A DNA stretch of 55,017 nt from JAJTFW01 sp964534995 (GCA_964534995.1 CAZHSC010000014.1:1-55017), one strand, 5' to 3'. Shown: positions 37,397 through 46,498, numbered from the stretch's first letter. The notes: generated by a model not told the origin, from the sequence alone. Program-made: numbers and translations.

Positions 37397-39037
37397 TTAC
37401 CTGACCAATGATGAAATTCTTTTACCCGTGCAGCCGTTGGGCAAAGGGATTTTCAGGAGGAAGGAAAGGGTAGGAGCGATGTCGGTAATCTGAACTTCTT
37501 CCAGTGACGAACCGGAAGGTATGTTCCATCCGAACCACAACAACGGAACATGCGCGTCGTAGGGGTAGGGGCTGCCGTGAGTAGTTCCCTTTGTTCCATC
37601 TGTCCCATAAAGCGGCTCCGTCCAGCCCGGCGCAAAGAGCAGGCATATATTGCCGCTTCTCCCCGGAAAATATCCTCGCTGTATGCGGTTGCGGAACAGG
37701 CCGTTATATTCCTCCTGCCTGAAGTAGCATCCGGGAATTACGTCAGCAATGCCTTCGAGGCTTCGCTGCAGGAATTCACTTGCTTCCGTTTCCATCGTAC
37801 AGACGGAAAGGTTGTCGTTACGAATCAGTTCTTCGTTAAAATATACCTGCTCATTCAGGTAACAGCGGAAATATTCTTCTTTGCCATACTTCGTTTTAAG
37901 GAAATGGCGCAAGGTGTCCTCTGTTTTCCGGGGGGATGCATATCCTGCTGCGAGTTTGTGGTCCATGAGGTAACCGGGATTTTCTGCGCAGGCATGGTCA
38001 GCAGTAATAAATAAAAGATAATTTCCCTTGCCTACGCGGTTATCCAAAAACGTTAGCAAATCCGCAAGGTCACGGTCCAGGCGAATATAGGTATCTTCGG
38101 TTTCTATCGAGTTGGGCCCAAATTGGTGTCCAATATAATCGGTAGCGGAAAAGCTGATGCATAGAAAATCAGTGATACTGTCAGTTCCCAGTTGTTCGCC
38201 CTGAATGGCGGCGAGGGCGAAGTCTTTGGTAAGCGTATTTCCAAACGGAGTTCTTCTGAGCAAATCATAGCTGTTGCCCCTCAGTGAAGGTAAGTCATGA
38301 GGGAATATTGGATTTGTTTCTCCGCGGTATGCAGCCTCAAAAGGACTGTCATCCCGGTCGCTTGCGCTATAACTGCTCAATGGGAAAACGGTCTTCCAGG
38401 GTCTTGATAAATATTCATCCGGCCAGCACCGGTCATTAAAGGAATGCACCCACTTGGGCAGTTCCGTCATATACCAGGAACTGCTGACCCAGTTCCCGCT
38501 GCGGCCTTCGTACCAATAAGCGGCATTGCCACTCCGTCCTGCCGGCAGGATGGCGCCACGGTCTTTCAGCGAAATGCCAATTACTTTTGATTTCATACGG
38601 GTGCTTAATCTCAGTTGATCGCTGATGGTACTTGCAATCATACGTGCAGGCGACATCCTTCCTTCCGTTCCTTCACAACCAACCGGCCGGACATGATTGT
38701 CCTGCGTACAGTAAACGGTGTCATTATCCCTGCTGTCGTACCAGTCATTGCCCGCAATGCCATGAACAGCAGGTGTGGTTCCGGTATAAATACTGGCATG
38801 CCCTGGTCCTGTATAGGTTGGTGCATAGTTGAACTGTGCGTTACGCAAATGATATCCTTCTTTTAAAATCCTTTTAAAACCGTAACTGCCAAACCTGTTG
38901 TAAAACCGTGTGAGATAGTCAGGCCGCATCTGGTCAATTACAATGCCTACCACCAGTTTTGGATGCGCTGGTTTTCCGTTTTGAGCGGTTACAGTATGCG
39001 CGAATAATAAAACTATGACAATAATCAGATATCTCAT
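37397..39037 (-). CDS. PafA-like alkaline phosphatase / nucleotide pyrophosphatase family protein
   Basis: Exported phosphomonoesterase of the alkaline phosphatase superfamily, closest in pattern to the calcium/zinc-type PafA enzymes of Bacteroidota. The ATG at 39037 gives a clean signal peptide (MRYLIIVIVLLFAHTVTAQ). Metal-site and catalytic motifs are visible: VVGIVIDQMRPDY, the nucleophile segment YAPTYTGPGHASIYTG, GNDWYD, the Lys/Arg pair in SLKDRGAILPAGR, SATDYIGHQFGP and FITADHACAENPG. It has 546 residues. It probably releases phosphate from organic esters in the periplasm or outside. It is a lone gene, and its minus-7 box TACTTTTG is 4 nt from the ATG. Confidence 0.9.
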   Translation of the reverse strand: MRYLIIVIVLLFAHTVTAQNGKPAHPKLVVGIVIDQMRPDYLTRFYNRFGSYGFKRILKEGYHLRNAQFNYAPTYTGPGHASIYTGTTPAVHGIAGNDWYDSRDNDTVYCTQDNHVRPVGCEGTEGRMSPARMIASTISDQLRLSTRMKSKVIGISLKDRGAILPAGRSGNAAYWYEGRSGNWVSSSWYMTELPKWVHSFNDRCWPDEYLSRPWKTVFPLSSYSASDRDDSPFEAAYRGETNPIFPHDLPSLRGNSYDLLRRTPFGNTLTKDFALAAIQGEQLGTDSITDFLCISFSATDYIGHQFGPNSIETEDTYIRLDRDLADLLTFLDNRVGKGNYLLFITADHACAENPGYLMDHKLAAGYASPRKTEDTLRHFLKTKYGKEEYFRCYLNEQVYFNEELIRNDNLSVCTMETEASEFLQRSLEGIADVIPGCYFRQEEYNGLFRNRIQRGYFPGRSGNICLLFAPGWTEPLYGTDGTKGTTHGSPYPYDAHVPLLWFGWNIPSGSSLEEVQITDIAPTLSFLLKIPLPNGCTGKRISSLVR

Positions 39038-39041
39038 CTGA

Positions 39042-39049
39042 CAAAAGTA
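39042..39049 (-). promoter_or_regulatory. Minus-7 box (TACTTTTG) of the PafA-like gene, 4 nt from the start codon
   Basis: The minus-strand match to TAnnTTTG is exact. The four bases 39038-39041 lie between it and the ATG at 39037, implying a leaderless mRNA. No clear minus-33 TTTG is seen. Confidence 0.55.
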
Positions 39050-39246
39050 TGAAAACACCTGTAAATATATTTTATCATTTCTTTTAACTCCTTGATACGC
39101 GTTTTATGGCTTTAGCTCAAAGGCCGAAGCGATGCGCACCGGCAGCACGCATGGGATGAATGTAACCAACAATACGCTGTGGCGGCATCTTGCCGTTGTA
39201 AGGTCAAAGGGCAAACATAAGTTCTCTTAATAACTGACCATGGTCA

Positions 39247-39278
39247 TTGTTATGTAGAGGCTTGTAAACCTACTTTTG
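39247..39278 (+). promoter_or_regulatory. Bacteroidota-type promoter of the mbnP-mbnH-like pair
   Basis: TTG at 39247-39249, a 21-nt spacer, and TACTTTTG at 39271-39278 (exact TAnnTTTG), 15 nt before the ATG at 39294. Confidence 0.7.
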
Positions 39279-39293
39279 AACAAAATATTAACT

Positions 39294-40010
39294 ATGAAGA
39301 AGTACCTGATGCTTGCATTGGTCATCGGATTCGCCTCTTGCAGCAAGGATGATGAAACCACACCTGCAAAAGATAATACACTGAGTCTTGAACTCTCATT
39401 CAAGGCCGGTGCGGATGCGGTCTTGTTTGATACAATTCTCTACACAAACGCCGCCGGTAATGTATACAGCGTTTCAAGGCTGGAGTTTTATGTTTCCAAT
39501 ATTCATCTTCAGAAGCCCGACAGTTCATGGGTGGATATTTCTGATTACAGTTATGTAGATGCGCGGGAAACGGCCACGCTAACCATCACCAATAAAATAC
39601 CACTTACCGGACAGTTTATCGGCATGAAACTCCAGGTAGGTCTGGATTCCGTACATAACATCACGAATGCGTTACCGGCAACCAATGAAAATATCAATAT
39701 GGCCTGGCCGGATATGATGGGTGGCGGCTATCACTTTATGAAATTTGAAGGTAAATATCAGGATGGAGCAAATACTCCCGGCTTCGCGATGCATCTTGGG
39801 CGCAATGAAACGCTGGTAAATTGTATGATCAGTCATTCCTTCACACTTACGGAGGGCAATAATAAATTAGACCTCGTCATGGATATCAACGAATGGTTCG
39901 ATCATCCGCAGGTTTACGATTTTAATGTGGACGGGAACTACTCCATGGGCGTGATGCCGGCAATGATGAAACTTAGTCAGAACGGAGTCGATATATTTAC
40001 CTTGCAATGA
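39294..40010 (+). CDS. MbnP-like copper-site lipoprotein
   Basis: A 238-residue predicted lipoprotein (MKKYLMLALVIGFASCSKDDE, lipobox FASC). An upstream TTG at 39276 is in frame but sits in the promoter box and is rejected. The mature domain (LSLELSFKAGADAVLFDT ... SRLEFYVSNIHL ... AWPDMMGGGYHFMKFEGKY ... FDHPQVYDF) matches the MbnP family pattern. In studied MbnP proteins a conserved Trp is oxidised to kynurenine by the partner di-heme enzyme MbnH and contributes to copper binding; Trp138 in NMAWPDMMGGG is the likely equivalent. It overlaps the following cytochrome c peroxidase gene by 4 bp (ATGA), which strongly supports the pair. Confidence 0.85.
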   Translation: MKKYLMLALVIGFASCSKDDETTPAKDNTLSLELSFKAGADAVLFDTILYTNAAGNVYSVSRLEFYVSNIHLQKPDSSWVDISDYSYVDARETATLTITNKIPLTGQFIGMKLQVGLDSVHNITNALPATNENINMAWPDMMGGGYHFMKFEGKYQDGANTPGFAMHLGRNETLVNCMISHSFTLTEGNNKLDLVMDINEWFDHPQVYDFNVDGNYSMGVMPAMMKLSQNGVDIFTLQ

Positions 40011-41071
40011 AATATAGAATTGTCATTATATCAGGAATAATACTTCTTCTTACGGCGCTGCATGCCTGTAAGAAAGATGTTGAGTCAGACGGTTCGCCTG
40101 ATACTACCCCCTATGTATTGAATGTTCCGGTGGGATTTCCGCCGGCAAATATTCCTGCCTTCAATCAACTCACCATAGAGGGGGTTGAATTGGGCAGGAA
40201 CTTGTTTTATGATCCCATCCTGTCATCAAATGGTCTCAGTTGCTCTGCCTGCCACAAAGCGGAAAATGCATACTCCGTACCTTTATTTGTGACACCGGCC
40301 GGTGACAGTATTTCTGTGTTGCCGATCATGAATCTTGCCTTTAACCATGACTTTAACTGGATCGGGCAGTTTTCAAATACGGAAACACTGTGTCTGGGTG
40401 ATTTTGAGCCGGAATTTTTTAATACCAATATGGATACACTGGTTAACAGGCTGGAGGCAAGTGCTAAATATAAAAATATGTTTTACCGGGCCTTTGGCAA
40501 AAGTAACTTTTCAGGTATGAGTGATAGCGAGTTGAAGTTCAAAATCGTTTCGGCCATTGGCCAGTTTATGCGTACGCTGGTGAGTGCAAACTCAAAATTC
40601 GACCGTTACCTGAACCATACCGAAAACCTGAGCACTACCGAATTAAACGGAATGGCCATCTTCTTTACGGAACAAGGGGATTGCTTTCATTGTCATGGGG
40701 GTTCACTGATGACAAGTAACGCCATTACAAACAATGGTCTTGACAGCATTCCGGTTGGTCTGGGGAGAGGGCGCTATAACCTCACTGCTAATCCTCAGGA
40801 TGATGGAAAGTTTGCTATCCCTTCCTTACGGAACATTGCCCTGACAGCTCCCTATATGCATGATGGCAGATACCAGACGTTGGAAGAGGTAGTGGAATTT
40901 TACAACAGCGGTGTTCATCAGACTTCCCCCAATATTGATCCGATTATGACAAAATCCTTTAAACAGTTTGGGTTGCAGTTAACGGCATATGAAAAGCAAT
41001 GTCTGGTTGATTTTATGAAAACGTTTACCGATACTTCATTCATCAGCAACCCGGCCTACCAACATCCATAA
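40007..41071 (+). CDS. Di-heme cytochrome c peroxidase / MbnH-like lipoprotein
   Basis: A 354-residue periplasmic lipoprotein (ILLLTALHACKKDVES, lipobox LHAC) of the bacterial di-heme cytochrome c peroxidase family. Two c-type heme motifs are present: CSACH at residues 79-83 and CFHCH at 226-230. The C-terminal domain holds GKFAIPSLRNIALTAPYMHDGRYQTLEEVVEFYN, characteristic of the family, with a likely heme-ligand Met at about 284. It starts inside the stop of the MbnP-like gene, so a role in oxidising that partner, rather than plain peroxide detoxification, is the better inference. Confidence 0.9.
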   Translation: MKYRIVIISGIILLLTALHACKKDVESDGSPDTTPYVLNVPVGFPPANIPAFNQLTIEGVELGRNLFYDPILSSNGLSCSACHKAENAYSVPLFVTPAGDSISVLPIMNLAFNHDFNWIGQFSNTETLCLGDFEPEFFNTNMDTLVNRLEASAKYKNMFYRAFGKSNFSGMSDSELKFKIVSAIGQFMRTLVSANSKFDRYLNHTENLSTTELNGMAIFFTEQGDCFHCHGGSLMTSNAITNNGLDSIPVGLGRGRYNLTANPQDDGKFAIPSLRNIALTAPYMHDGRYQTLEEVVEFYNSGVHQTSPNIDPIMTKSFKQFGLQLTAYEKQCLVDFMKTFTDTSFISNPAYQHP

Positions 41072-41359
41072 ACTGGAAAGTCAAATAATATCTTTTTCAG
41101 AACCGGCAGATATTTTACGGGGTATCAGGTAAAAGTCTGAATGATCAGAGGGCGTATTTTTTTACGGTTTTGGATATTTTTCTTTAAAAAGGGACCTCTG
41201 TTATTTCTGAATATGCCGGATCAGGAATCCTGAAGAGACAGGTGTATAGTCAGGGTAAAATCATTCATTCATCAACGGAAGGAGGCCTCAGGTACATACC
41301 TCCAAACGTATTGGGTGATTATTAAGAAAGAAGCTTTTCGATAACCCTGAATGATTTCT
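41072..41359. other. Convergent intergenic region without recognised features
   Basis: About 290 bp between the peroxidase gene and crcB, whose 3' ends face each other. I see no ORF, RNA gene or strong terminator, only short T- and A-runs. Confidence 0.5.
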
Positions 41360-41731
41360 CTATCCTTTTTGGATTGCCCAGGCTGCCCAGAAAGAGAAGA
41401 GGCAGGCAGCCAGACTGAGCATTGCATAACCCAGCGCCAGCAGGTAATGACCGGATCTGATCAACTCAAATCCCTCCAGGGTGAAGGTGGAAAAGGTGCT
41501 GAGGCCGCCACAAAAACCAATGCCGGTAAACAAGCGCATTTGCTCATAGGAGCCGGGCTTCAGGGCCAGGGTAGCCGACACAAAACCAAGAAGGGCAGCT
41601 GCTATTACATTTGCTGACAGGGTATGCCAGGGAACATGGCCATGAACAGATTTTTGCAGGACAATACCCAGCAAATATCTGGCAACACTACCCAGGCCTC
41701 CCCCAATAAAAACCAGCATTATATTATTCAT
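41360..41731 (-). CDS. crcB: Fluoride ion channel/exporter CrcB (Fluc)
   Basis: Small dual-topology membrane channel that expels fluoride. The 123-residue protein has four transmembrane helices and the family motifs FIGGGLGSVARYLLG at the N-terminus and GFCGGLSTFSTFTLE in the third helix, including the Phe-box and the central Gly/Ser residues. It is encoded 13 bp after the PAP2 gene at the end of a five-gene minus-strand run, so there is no room for a fluoride riboswitch in front of it. Confidence 0.94.
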   Translation of the reverse strand: MNNIMLVFIGGGLGSVARYLLGIVLQKSVHGHVPWHTLSANVIAAALLGFVSATLALKPGSYEQMRLFTGIGFCGGLSTFSTFTLEGFELIRSGHYLLALGYAMLSLAACLFSFWAAWAIQKG

Positions 41732-41744
41732 TAATTATCCCCGT

Positions 41745-42314
41745 TTATAAAGGTTGCTTAATGATCTGACGTGTCACTGTAAACATAATAACAGCAAGGA
41801 TAAATCCCAACAACCAACCACATAAAATATCAAGAGGGTAATGCGCACCCAGGTAAATCCTGCTGTAGCCGTTGAGTAGAATGAATGCCAACAGTTCAAG
41901 CCTTACCTTGCGTTTGGGTTTCGGCAGTACAAGGATCAGGAAAATGGCGAGGGCCATGGTATTGGCAGCATGAGAACTCACAAAACCAAATTGTCCGCCG
42001 CACTTATTATTTACAAGGTGTACGAGTTCCGCGAGCGAAGGGTCATGGCAGGGTCGGATCCTTCCGGTTGTGTTTTTTAACAGGGTCGACAACCTGTCGC
42101 TTGCTGCAATCAGGCCCGCCACAAAGGGAAGGAAATAAAGGGATTTAACGGAATAGTGGCGGTAAAGGACAAACAACAGCCAGGCATAAAAAGGTATCCA
42201 GGTATATTTTTCACTCACCCAAAACATGATAAAGTCAAGCACGGGATCGTGTGCACCGTTAATAGCAAGGAAAATTCTTGTATCCAGAGTTTGTATCCAA
42301 ACGGGTAATTGCAT
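41745..42314 (-). CDS. PAP2-family membrane phosphatase
   Basis: A 189-residue integral membrane phosphatase of the type 2 phosphatidic acid phosphatase family. The three catalytic motifs are readable: KNTTGRIRP (KxxxxxxRP), SSHAANT (variant of PSGH) and SRIYLGAHYPLDILCG (SRxxxxxHxxxD). About six hydrophobic segments surround them, with the active site on the outer face. Substrates in this family include phosphatidylglycerol phosphate and undecaprenyl pyrophosphate; the sequence does not decide between them. It starts 4 bp after obgE and precedes crcB. Confidence 0.92.
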   Translation of the reverse strand: MQLPVWIQTLDTRIFLAINGAHDPVLDFIMFWVSEKYTWIPFYAWLLFVLYRHYSVKSLYFLPFVAGLIAASDRLSTLLKNTTGRIRPCHDPSLAELVHLVNNKCGGQFGFVSSHAANTMALAIFLILVLPKPKRKVRLELLAFILLNGYSRIYLGAHYPLDILCGWLLGFILAVIMFTVTRQIIKQPL

Positions 42315-42318
42315 GCTT

Positions 42319-43350
42319 TTATCTGGATAGAAAAGATCGTTCGTTCATCTGGGCCCACAGGGTATCTTTCAGTGCCGCAATGCCTTTTCCTGATATACTG
42401 GAGATGAATAATAAGGGAACAGGAGTTCCGTCAGATTGTTTGTCAACCGGGGCTTCCTTCCTCATCTCCTCCTGTAATTCATCATCAATCATATCGCACT
42501 TGGTGATGGCTATGACACGCCTTTTGTCAAGTAATTCGGGATTATGAAGCCGTAATTCATTGATGAGGATGTTGTATTCATTACGAAGGTTACGGGCGTC
42601 GGCAGGCAAAAGGAACAGCAACACAGCATTGCGTTCAATATGACGGAGAAATCGGGAGCCGAGCCCTTTTCCGGCATGTGCACCTTCAATGATGCCGGGG
42701 ATATCGGCCATTACGAATGACTTTTCATCGCGGTACTTAACGATACCCAGGTTAGGGACCAGGGTGGTGAAAGCATAGTCAGCGATTTCAGGTTTCGCCG
42801 CCGAAACTACCGAGAGTAATGTGCTTTTACCGGCATTGGGAAAGCCGACAAGGCCAACATCGGCGAGTAGTTTTAATTCAAGTACTTTCCATTCTTCTCT
42901 TCCTTCTTCACCGGGTTGCGCAAATCGCGGTGACTGCAGGGTGGATGTTTTAAAATGATTGTTGCCTTTTCCGCCTCGTCCTCCGGGCACAATGATTTCT
43001 TCCTGGCCATCAAACTCTATTTCATATTCTTTTTCGCCGGTTTCCGCGTCTTTTACTATTGTTCCGAGAGGGACTTCAAGAATGACATCTTTGCCTTCTG
43101 CTCCGGTTTTAAGGGCGCTGGAGCCACCCTGTCCCGGTTCAGCGATAACATGTTTTCTGTATTTCAGGTGCAAGAGTGTCCACATTTGTGCGTTGCCCCG
43201 TAAAATAATGTGACCGCCGCGACCACCGTCACCACCGTCAGGACCTCCTTTTGCCGTGAACTTGTCACGGTGAAAATGAACAGAGCCGGCTCCTCCCGCA
43301 CCTGAACGGCAGCAGATTTTTACATAATCAACAAAATTGGTTCCGGACAT
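42319..43350 (-). CDS. obgE: GTPase Obg/CgtA
   Basis: Ribosome-associated GTPase needed for large-subunit assembly and stress control. The N-terminal glycine-rich Obg domain (KICCRSGAGGAGSVHFHRDKFTAKGGPDGGDGGRGG, about residues 10-160) is followed by the G domain with GFPNAGKST (G1), DIPGIIEG (G3) and TKCD (G4). At 343 residues it lacks the extra C-terminal domain of the longer E. coli or Bacillus forms, as is usual for short Obg proteins. It lies between adk and the PAP2 gene. Confidence 0.96.
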   Translation of the reverse strand: MSGTNFVDYVKICCRSGAGGAGSVHFHRDKFTAKGGPDGGDGGRGGHIILRGNAQMWTLLHLKYRKHVIAEPGQGGSSALKTGAEGKDVILEVPLGTIVKDAETGEKEYEIEFDGQEEIIVPGGRGGKGNNHFKTSTLQSPRFAQPGEEGREEWKVLELKLLADVGLVGFPNAGKSTLLSVVSAAKPEIADYAFTTLVPNLGIVKYRDEKSFVMADIPGIIEGAHAGKGLGSRFLRHIERNAVLLFLLPADARNLRNEYNILINELRLHNPELLDKRRVIAITKCDMIDDELQEEMRKEAPVDKQSDGTPVPLLFISSISGKGIAALKDTLWAQMNERSFLSR

Positions 43351-43466
43351 GGATGTGTGAAGGTGTGAAAATAATGGAGCAGGCCGGGAAGCGGAGTGCT
43401 ATGTGAATGAGAGTATTTTGAATTCCTGCGCAGGCTTCGTTTGTTTTTATCAGCGGATTACCGTCT

Positions 43467-44048
43467 TTATACCTGCGCTATGGCGTTTATTTCCTTGCAG
43501 AGACGATCAAAAATATCATCTATCGTACCGATGCCATGAATGCCTTTGTATTTACCCTGCGACAGGTAATAATCCTTTACAGGTTCTGTTTCGCTGCGGT
43601 AAACGTCGATACGTTTTTGAATGACTGCGGGGTCTTTGTCATCCGGACGCCCGGACTCTTGTCCCCTGAGCAGCAGGCGTTTTTTTAATTCTTCCTCTTC
43701 CACTTCCAGTGCCAGCATCATGGTGATGCCGCTGCTTTTAGTTGTCAGGAAATTATCAAGGGCTTTTGCCTGTGCCGGCGTTCGCGGGAATCCATCAAAA
43801 ATAAATCCTTTGGCTCCTGGCGATTTGTTGACTTCCGCTTCAAGCATGCGGATCGTCACTTCATCGGGCACGAGTTGTCCCTGGTCCATGTAACTCCTGG
43901 CAAGGGTACCCAGGTCGGTACCTCCCTTAATGTTGGCACGGAAAATATCTCCGGTAGACAAGTGTACCAAACCGTATTTTTCGATGAGCTTTGCGCTTTG
44001 CGTGCCTTTTCCTGCTCCCGGAGGGCCAAAGAGAACGATGTTCAACAT
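43467..44048 (-). CDS. adk: Adenylate kinase
   Basis: Catalyses ATP + AMP to 2 ADP. The P-loop GPPGAGKGT is at residues 8-16, the AMP-binding segment is HLSTGDIFRANI, and FDGFPRTPAQAKAL and LLLRGQESGRPDDKDP (short lid) follow. At 193 residues it is the short-lid form, with no zinc cysteines visible. It sits 6 bp after hpt, in a nucleotide-metabolism pairing, and 116 bp before obgE on the same strand. Confidence 0.96.
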   Translation of the reverse strand: MLNIVLFGPPGAGKGTQSAKLIEKYGLVHLSTGDIFRANIKGGTDLGTLARSYMDQGQLVPDEVTIRMLEAEVNKSPGAKGFIFDGFPRTPAQAKALDNFLTTKSSGITMMLALEVEEEELKKRLLLRGQESGRPDDKDPAVIQKRIDVYRSETEPVKDYYLSQGKYKGIHGIGTIDDIFDRLCKEINAIAQV

Positions 44049-44054
44049 AAATTT

Positions 44055-44591
44055 TTATGATTTTAACTGGTAGATATCAGCAAGGTTTCTTCCGAGTCCG
44101 TCATAATCGAGGCCGTAGCCAACAACAAACGCAGGGGGAATTTCAAAACCGATATAGTCGGGTTTAACCGGGTGACGAAGAGCGGATGGTTTGAAGAGAA
44201 CAGTGGCAAACCGGATACTGGCAGGTCCTTTTTTATTTATTTCATCAATCAGATACACCGCGGTATCACCTGTATCTACGATATCTTCAACAATAATCAC
44301 ATCCCGTCCTTTGATGTCATCATTAATACCCATTATGTTTTTTACTTTTCCACTACTTTCAGTGCCATGGTAGGAACTCACCCTGATGAAGCCAATTTCG
44401 CAGGCACTTTTAATATGACGCAAGAGGTCGGCCATAAATATAACTGAGCCGTTGAGTACTCCAATCAGCAAAGGTTTTTTTCCTGCGTAGTCTCTGTCAA
44501 TGGCTGCACCCAGTTCTGCTACCCGCTTCTGTATCTGTTCGGCGGTAATGAACGATGTGAAAGTTTTGTCGTGAACGGTTATATCCGGCAT
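44055..44591 (-). CDS. hpt: Hypoxanthine phosphoribosyltransferase
   Basis: Purine salvage enzyme transferring phosphoribose from PRPP to hypoxanthine or guanine. It has the PRPP loop VIIVEDIVDTGDTA and the substrate loop region RVSSYHGTESSGKV. The start used is the ATG at 44591 (MPDITVHDKTFTSFITAEQIQ, 178 residues); a 13-codon longer frame exists but reads through a candidate minus-7 element (TACCTTCG on the minus strand at 44600-44607), which lies only 8 nt from this ATG. It is the first gene of hpt-adk-obgE-pap2-crcB. Confidence 0.93.
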   Translation of the reverse strand: MPDITVHDKTFTSFITAEQIQKRVAELGAAIDRDYAGKKPLLIGVLNGSVIFMADLLRHIKSACEIGFIRVSSYHGTESSGKVKNIMGINDDIKGRDVIIVEDIVDTGDTAVYLIDEINKKGPASIRFATVLFKPSALRHPVKPDYIGFEIPPAFVVGYGLDYDGLGRNLADIYQLKS

Positions 44592-44736
44592 AAGAGGCGC
44601 GAAGGTATGAAAAAAGATGGCCCCTGCCACGATCCTTCATACGCTAATGCTTAGGCATTCACCCCGTTAAATAATGCAAATAATTGTATCCGTTTAAAAA
44701 CCGCTTGGCTTGATTTTCAACGTATTTTTACCGCTC

Positions 44737-45885
44737 ATGAGTTATCAGTTTGCAGGTACGCATTTCCGCCTGGGGGTTTTAGGTGGTGGTCAGCTTGGGA
44801 GAATGCTGATCCAGGAAGCTATAGATTTGAATATCAATATATCGGTGATGGATCCAGATGCCAATGCACCTTGCAGGCACCTTTGTGAACATTTTTATCA
44901 CGGTGATTTCCGGTCGGAAGATGAAGTATATCGTTTCGGAAAGGAATGTAGTATGTTAACGGTTGAAATAGAGCATGTTAATACGGATGCTCTCTTGAGG
45001 TTGGAAGCGGAAGGTGTTCCTGTGTTTCCGCAGCCTTTACTGCTTAGAATGGTTCAGGACAAAGGATTGCAAAAAGAATTTTTTGTGAACCATGGTATAC
45101 CCACGGCCGCTTTCGCTTTGGTGAAGGACAAAGAAGAATTAAAAAAGATGGAAGCACATTTTCCGGCCATGCTGAAACTGAGAAAGGGAGGCTATGACGG
45201 CAAAGGAGTGATGAAGATAAAGTCGGTGGCTGATACAGCGCATGCCTTTGAAGCACCCTGTGTGTTGGAGGAGATGGTGGACTTTTCGATGGAGATAGCT
45301 GTGATCGTTTCCAGGAACCATCTGGGTGAAATTGCCCATTTTCCTCTGGTTGAAATGGAATTTAATCCACAGGCAAACCTGGTTGAATTCCTCTGCAGCC
45401 CCGCCAGGGTGAGCAGGGATATCGGGGAGAAGGCTATTCAGATCGCCCGTAAACTCATTGAAAAAATGGCATTGACAGGCATCCTTGCCGTTGAGATGTT
45501 TGTCACCAAGCAAGGGGATGTGCTGGTCAATGAAATCGCGCCGCGTCCACACAACAGCGGTCACCATACCATCGAGGGGAATACCACCTCCCAATACGGG
45601 CAACATCTGCGTGCCATACTGGGGTTGCCTCCGGGAGATACAAGTACGGTAATGCCTTCCGTTATGATAAACCTGCTGGGGGAAGAAGGTTATTCCGGCG
45701 AAGCCCGCTACCTTGGCATTGAAGAAGTGATGAAATGGCCGGGCGTTTATGTCCATCTCTATGGCAAAAAAGTGACCAAACCCTTCCGTAAAATGGGACA
45801 TGTAACCATTACGGCCCCGCACCTTGAAGAGGCCATTCAGCTGTCCAAAAAGGTGAAGCGTACCTTAAAAGTTATAGCATCGTAA
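44737..45885 (+). CDS. purK: 5-(carboxyamino)imidazole ribonucleotide synthase
   Basis: ATP-grasp enzyme of purine synthesis that makes N5-CAIR from AIR, bicarbonate and ATP. The start at 44737 gives MSYQFAGTHFRLGVLGGGQLGRMLIQEA; the glycine motif GGGQLGRM is a PurK signature. The ATP-grasp core follows (LKLRKGGYDGKGVMKI, VLEEMVDFSMEIAVIVSR, VNEIAPRPHNSGHHTIEG). It has 382 residues. Its partner purE lies 100 bp downstream on the same strand, and the two catalyse consecutive steps. Confidence 0.96.
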   Translation: MSYQFAGTHFRLGVLGGGQLGRMLIQEAIDLNINISVMDPDANAPCRHLCEHFYHGDFRSEDEVYRFGKECSMLTVEIEHVNTDALLRLEAEGVPVFPQPLLLRMVQDKGLQKEFFVNHGIPTAAFALVKDKEELKKMEAHFPAMLKLRKGGYDGKGVMKIKSVADTAHAFEAPCVLEEMVDFSMEIAVIVSRNHLGEIAHFPLVEMEFNPQANLVEFLCSPARVSRDIGEKAIQIARKLIEKMALTGILAVEMFVTKQGDVLVNEIAPRPHNSGHHTIEGNTTSQYGQHLRAILGLPPGDTSTVMPSVMINLLGEEGYSGEARYLGIEEVMKWPGVYVHLYGKKVTKPFRKMGHVTITAPHLEEAIQLSKKVKRTLKVIAS

Positions 45886-45985
45886 TTACGGGTCCGTTTG
45901 ATTTCACTGCGGAATGCGGACGGAAATATTGACATAAGCAATACATACGATTCATCAGCAGGCATGGATCATATTCAATCATCAT

Positions 45986-46498
45986 ATGAAAAATAAACAT
46001 GTTGGTATTATCATGGGCAGTGAAAGTGACCTGCCGGTAATGAAGGAAGCAGCTGATGTGCTGGAGCAATTGGGTGTTTCCTTTGAGATGACCATTGTGT
46101 CCGCGCACCGTACTCCGGAACGTATGTTCAGCTACGCACGTGAGGCTGCCGACCGGGGAATAAAAGTGATTATTGCCGGTGCCGGAGGGGCAGCGCACTT
46201 ACCGGGAATGACGGCATCGCTAAGCCCATTGCCTGTGATTGGCGTTCCGGTAAAATCTTCAAACAGCATTGATGGTTGGGATTCCATACTTTCAATTCTG
46301 CAGATGCCAAACGGCGTTCCGGTTGCCACTGTAGCCCTCAATGCCGCCAGAAACGCCGGGATACTTGCAGCACAGATGCTATCCACCGGAGACAATGAAT
46401 TACTTGCACGCATCATCGAATACAAACAGGCACTGAAAAATAAAGTTATGGATGCTGCCATGAAAATGGAGAAGTCCTCCATAAAAAAGCAAGAGTAA
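45986..46498 (+). CDS. purE: N5-carboxyaminoimidazole ribonucleotide mutase
   Basis: Class I PurE, which converts N5-CAIR to CAIR. It has 170 residues, starting MKNKHVGIIMGSESDLPVM, with signatures VSAHRTPERM (catalytic His), IAGAGGAAHLPGM and PVKSSNSIDGWDSILSILQMPNGVPVATV. It follows purK, as in most bacteria that use the two-step route. Confidence 0.97.
   Translation: MKNKHVGIIMGSESDLPVMKEAADVLEQLGVSFEMTIVSAHRTPERMFSYAREAADRGIKVIIAGAGGAAHLPGMTASLSPLPVIGVPVKSSNSIDGWDSILSILQMPNGVPVATVALNAARNAGILAAQMLSTGDNELLARIIEYKQALKNKVMDAAMKMEKSSIKKQE

Noticed and set aside
41732..41744. Fluoride riboswitch in front of crcB
   Set aside because: Only 13 bp separate crcB from the upstream gene, so there is no space for the roughly 50-nt aptamer directly upstream.
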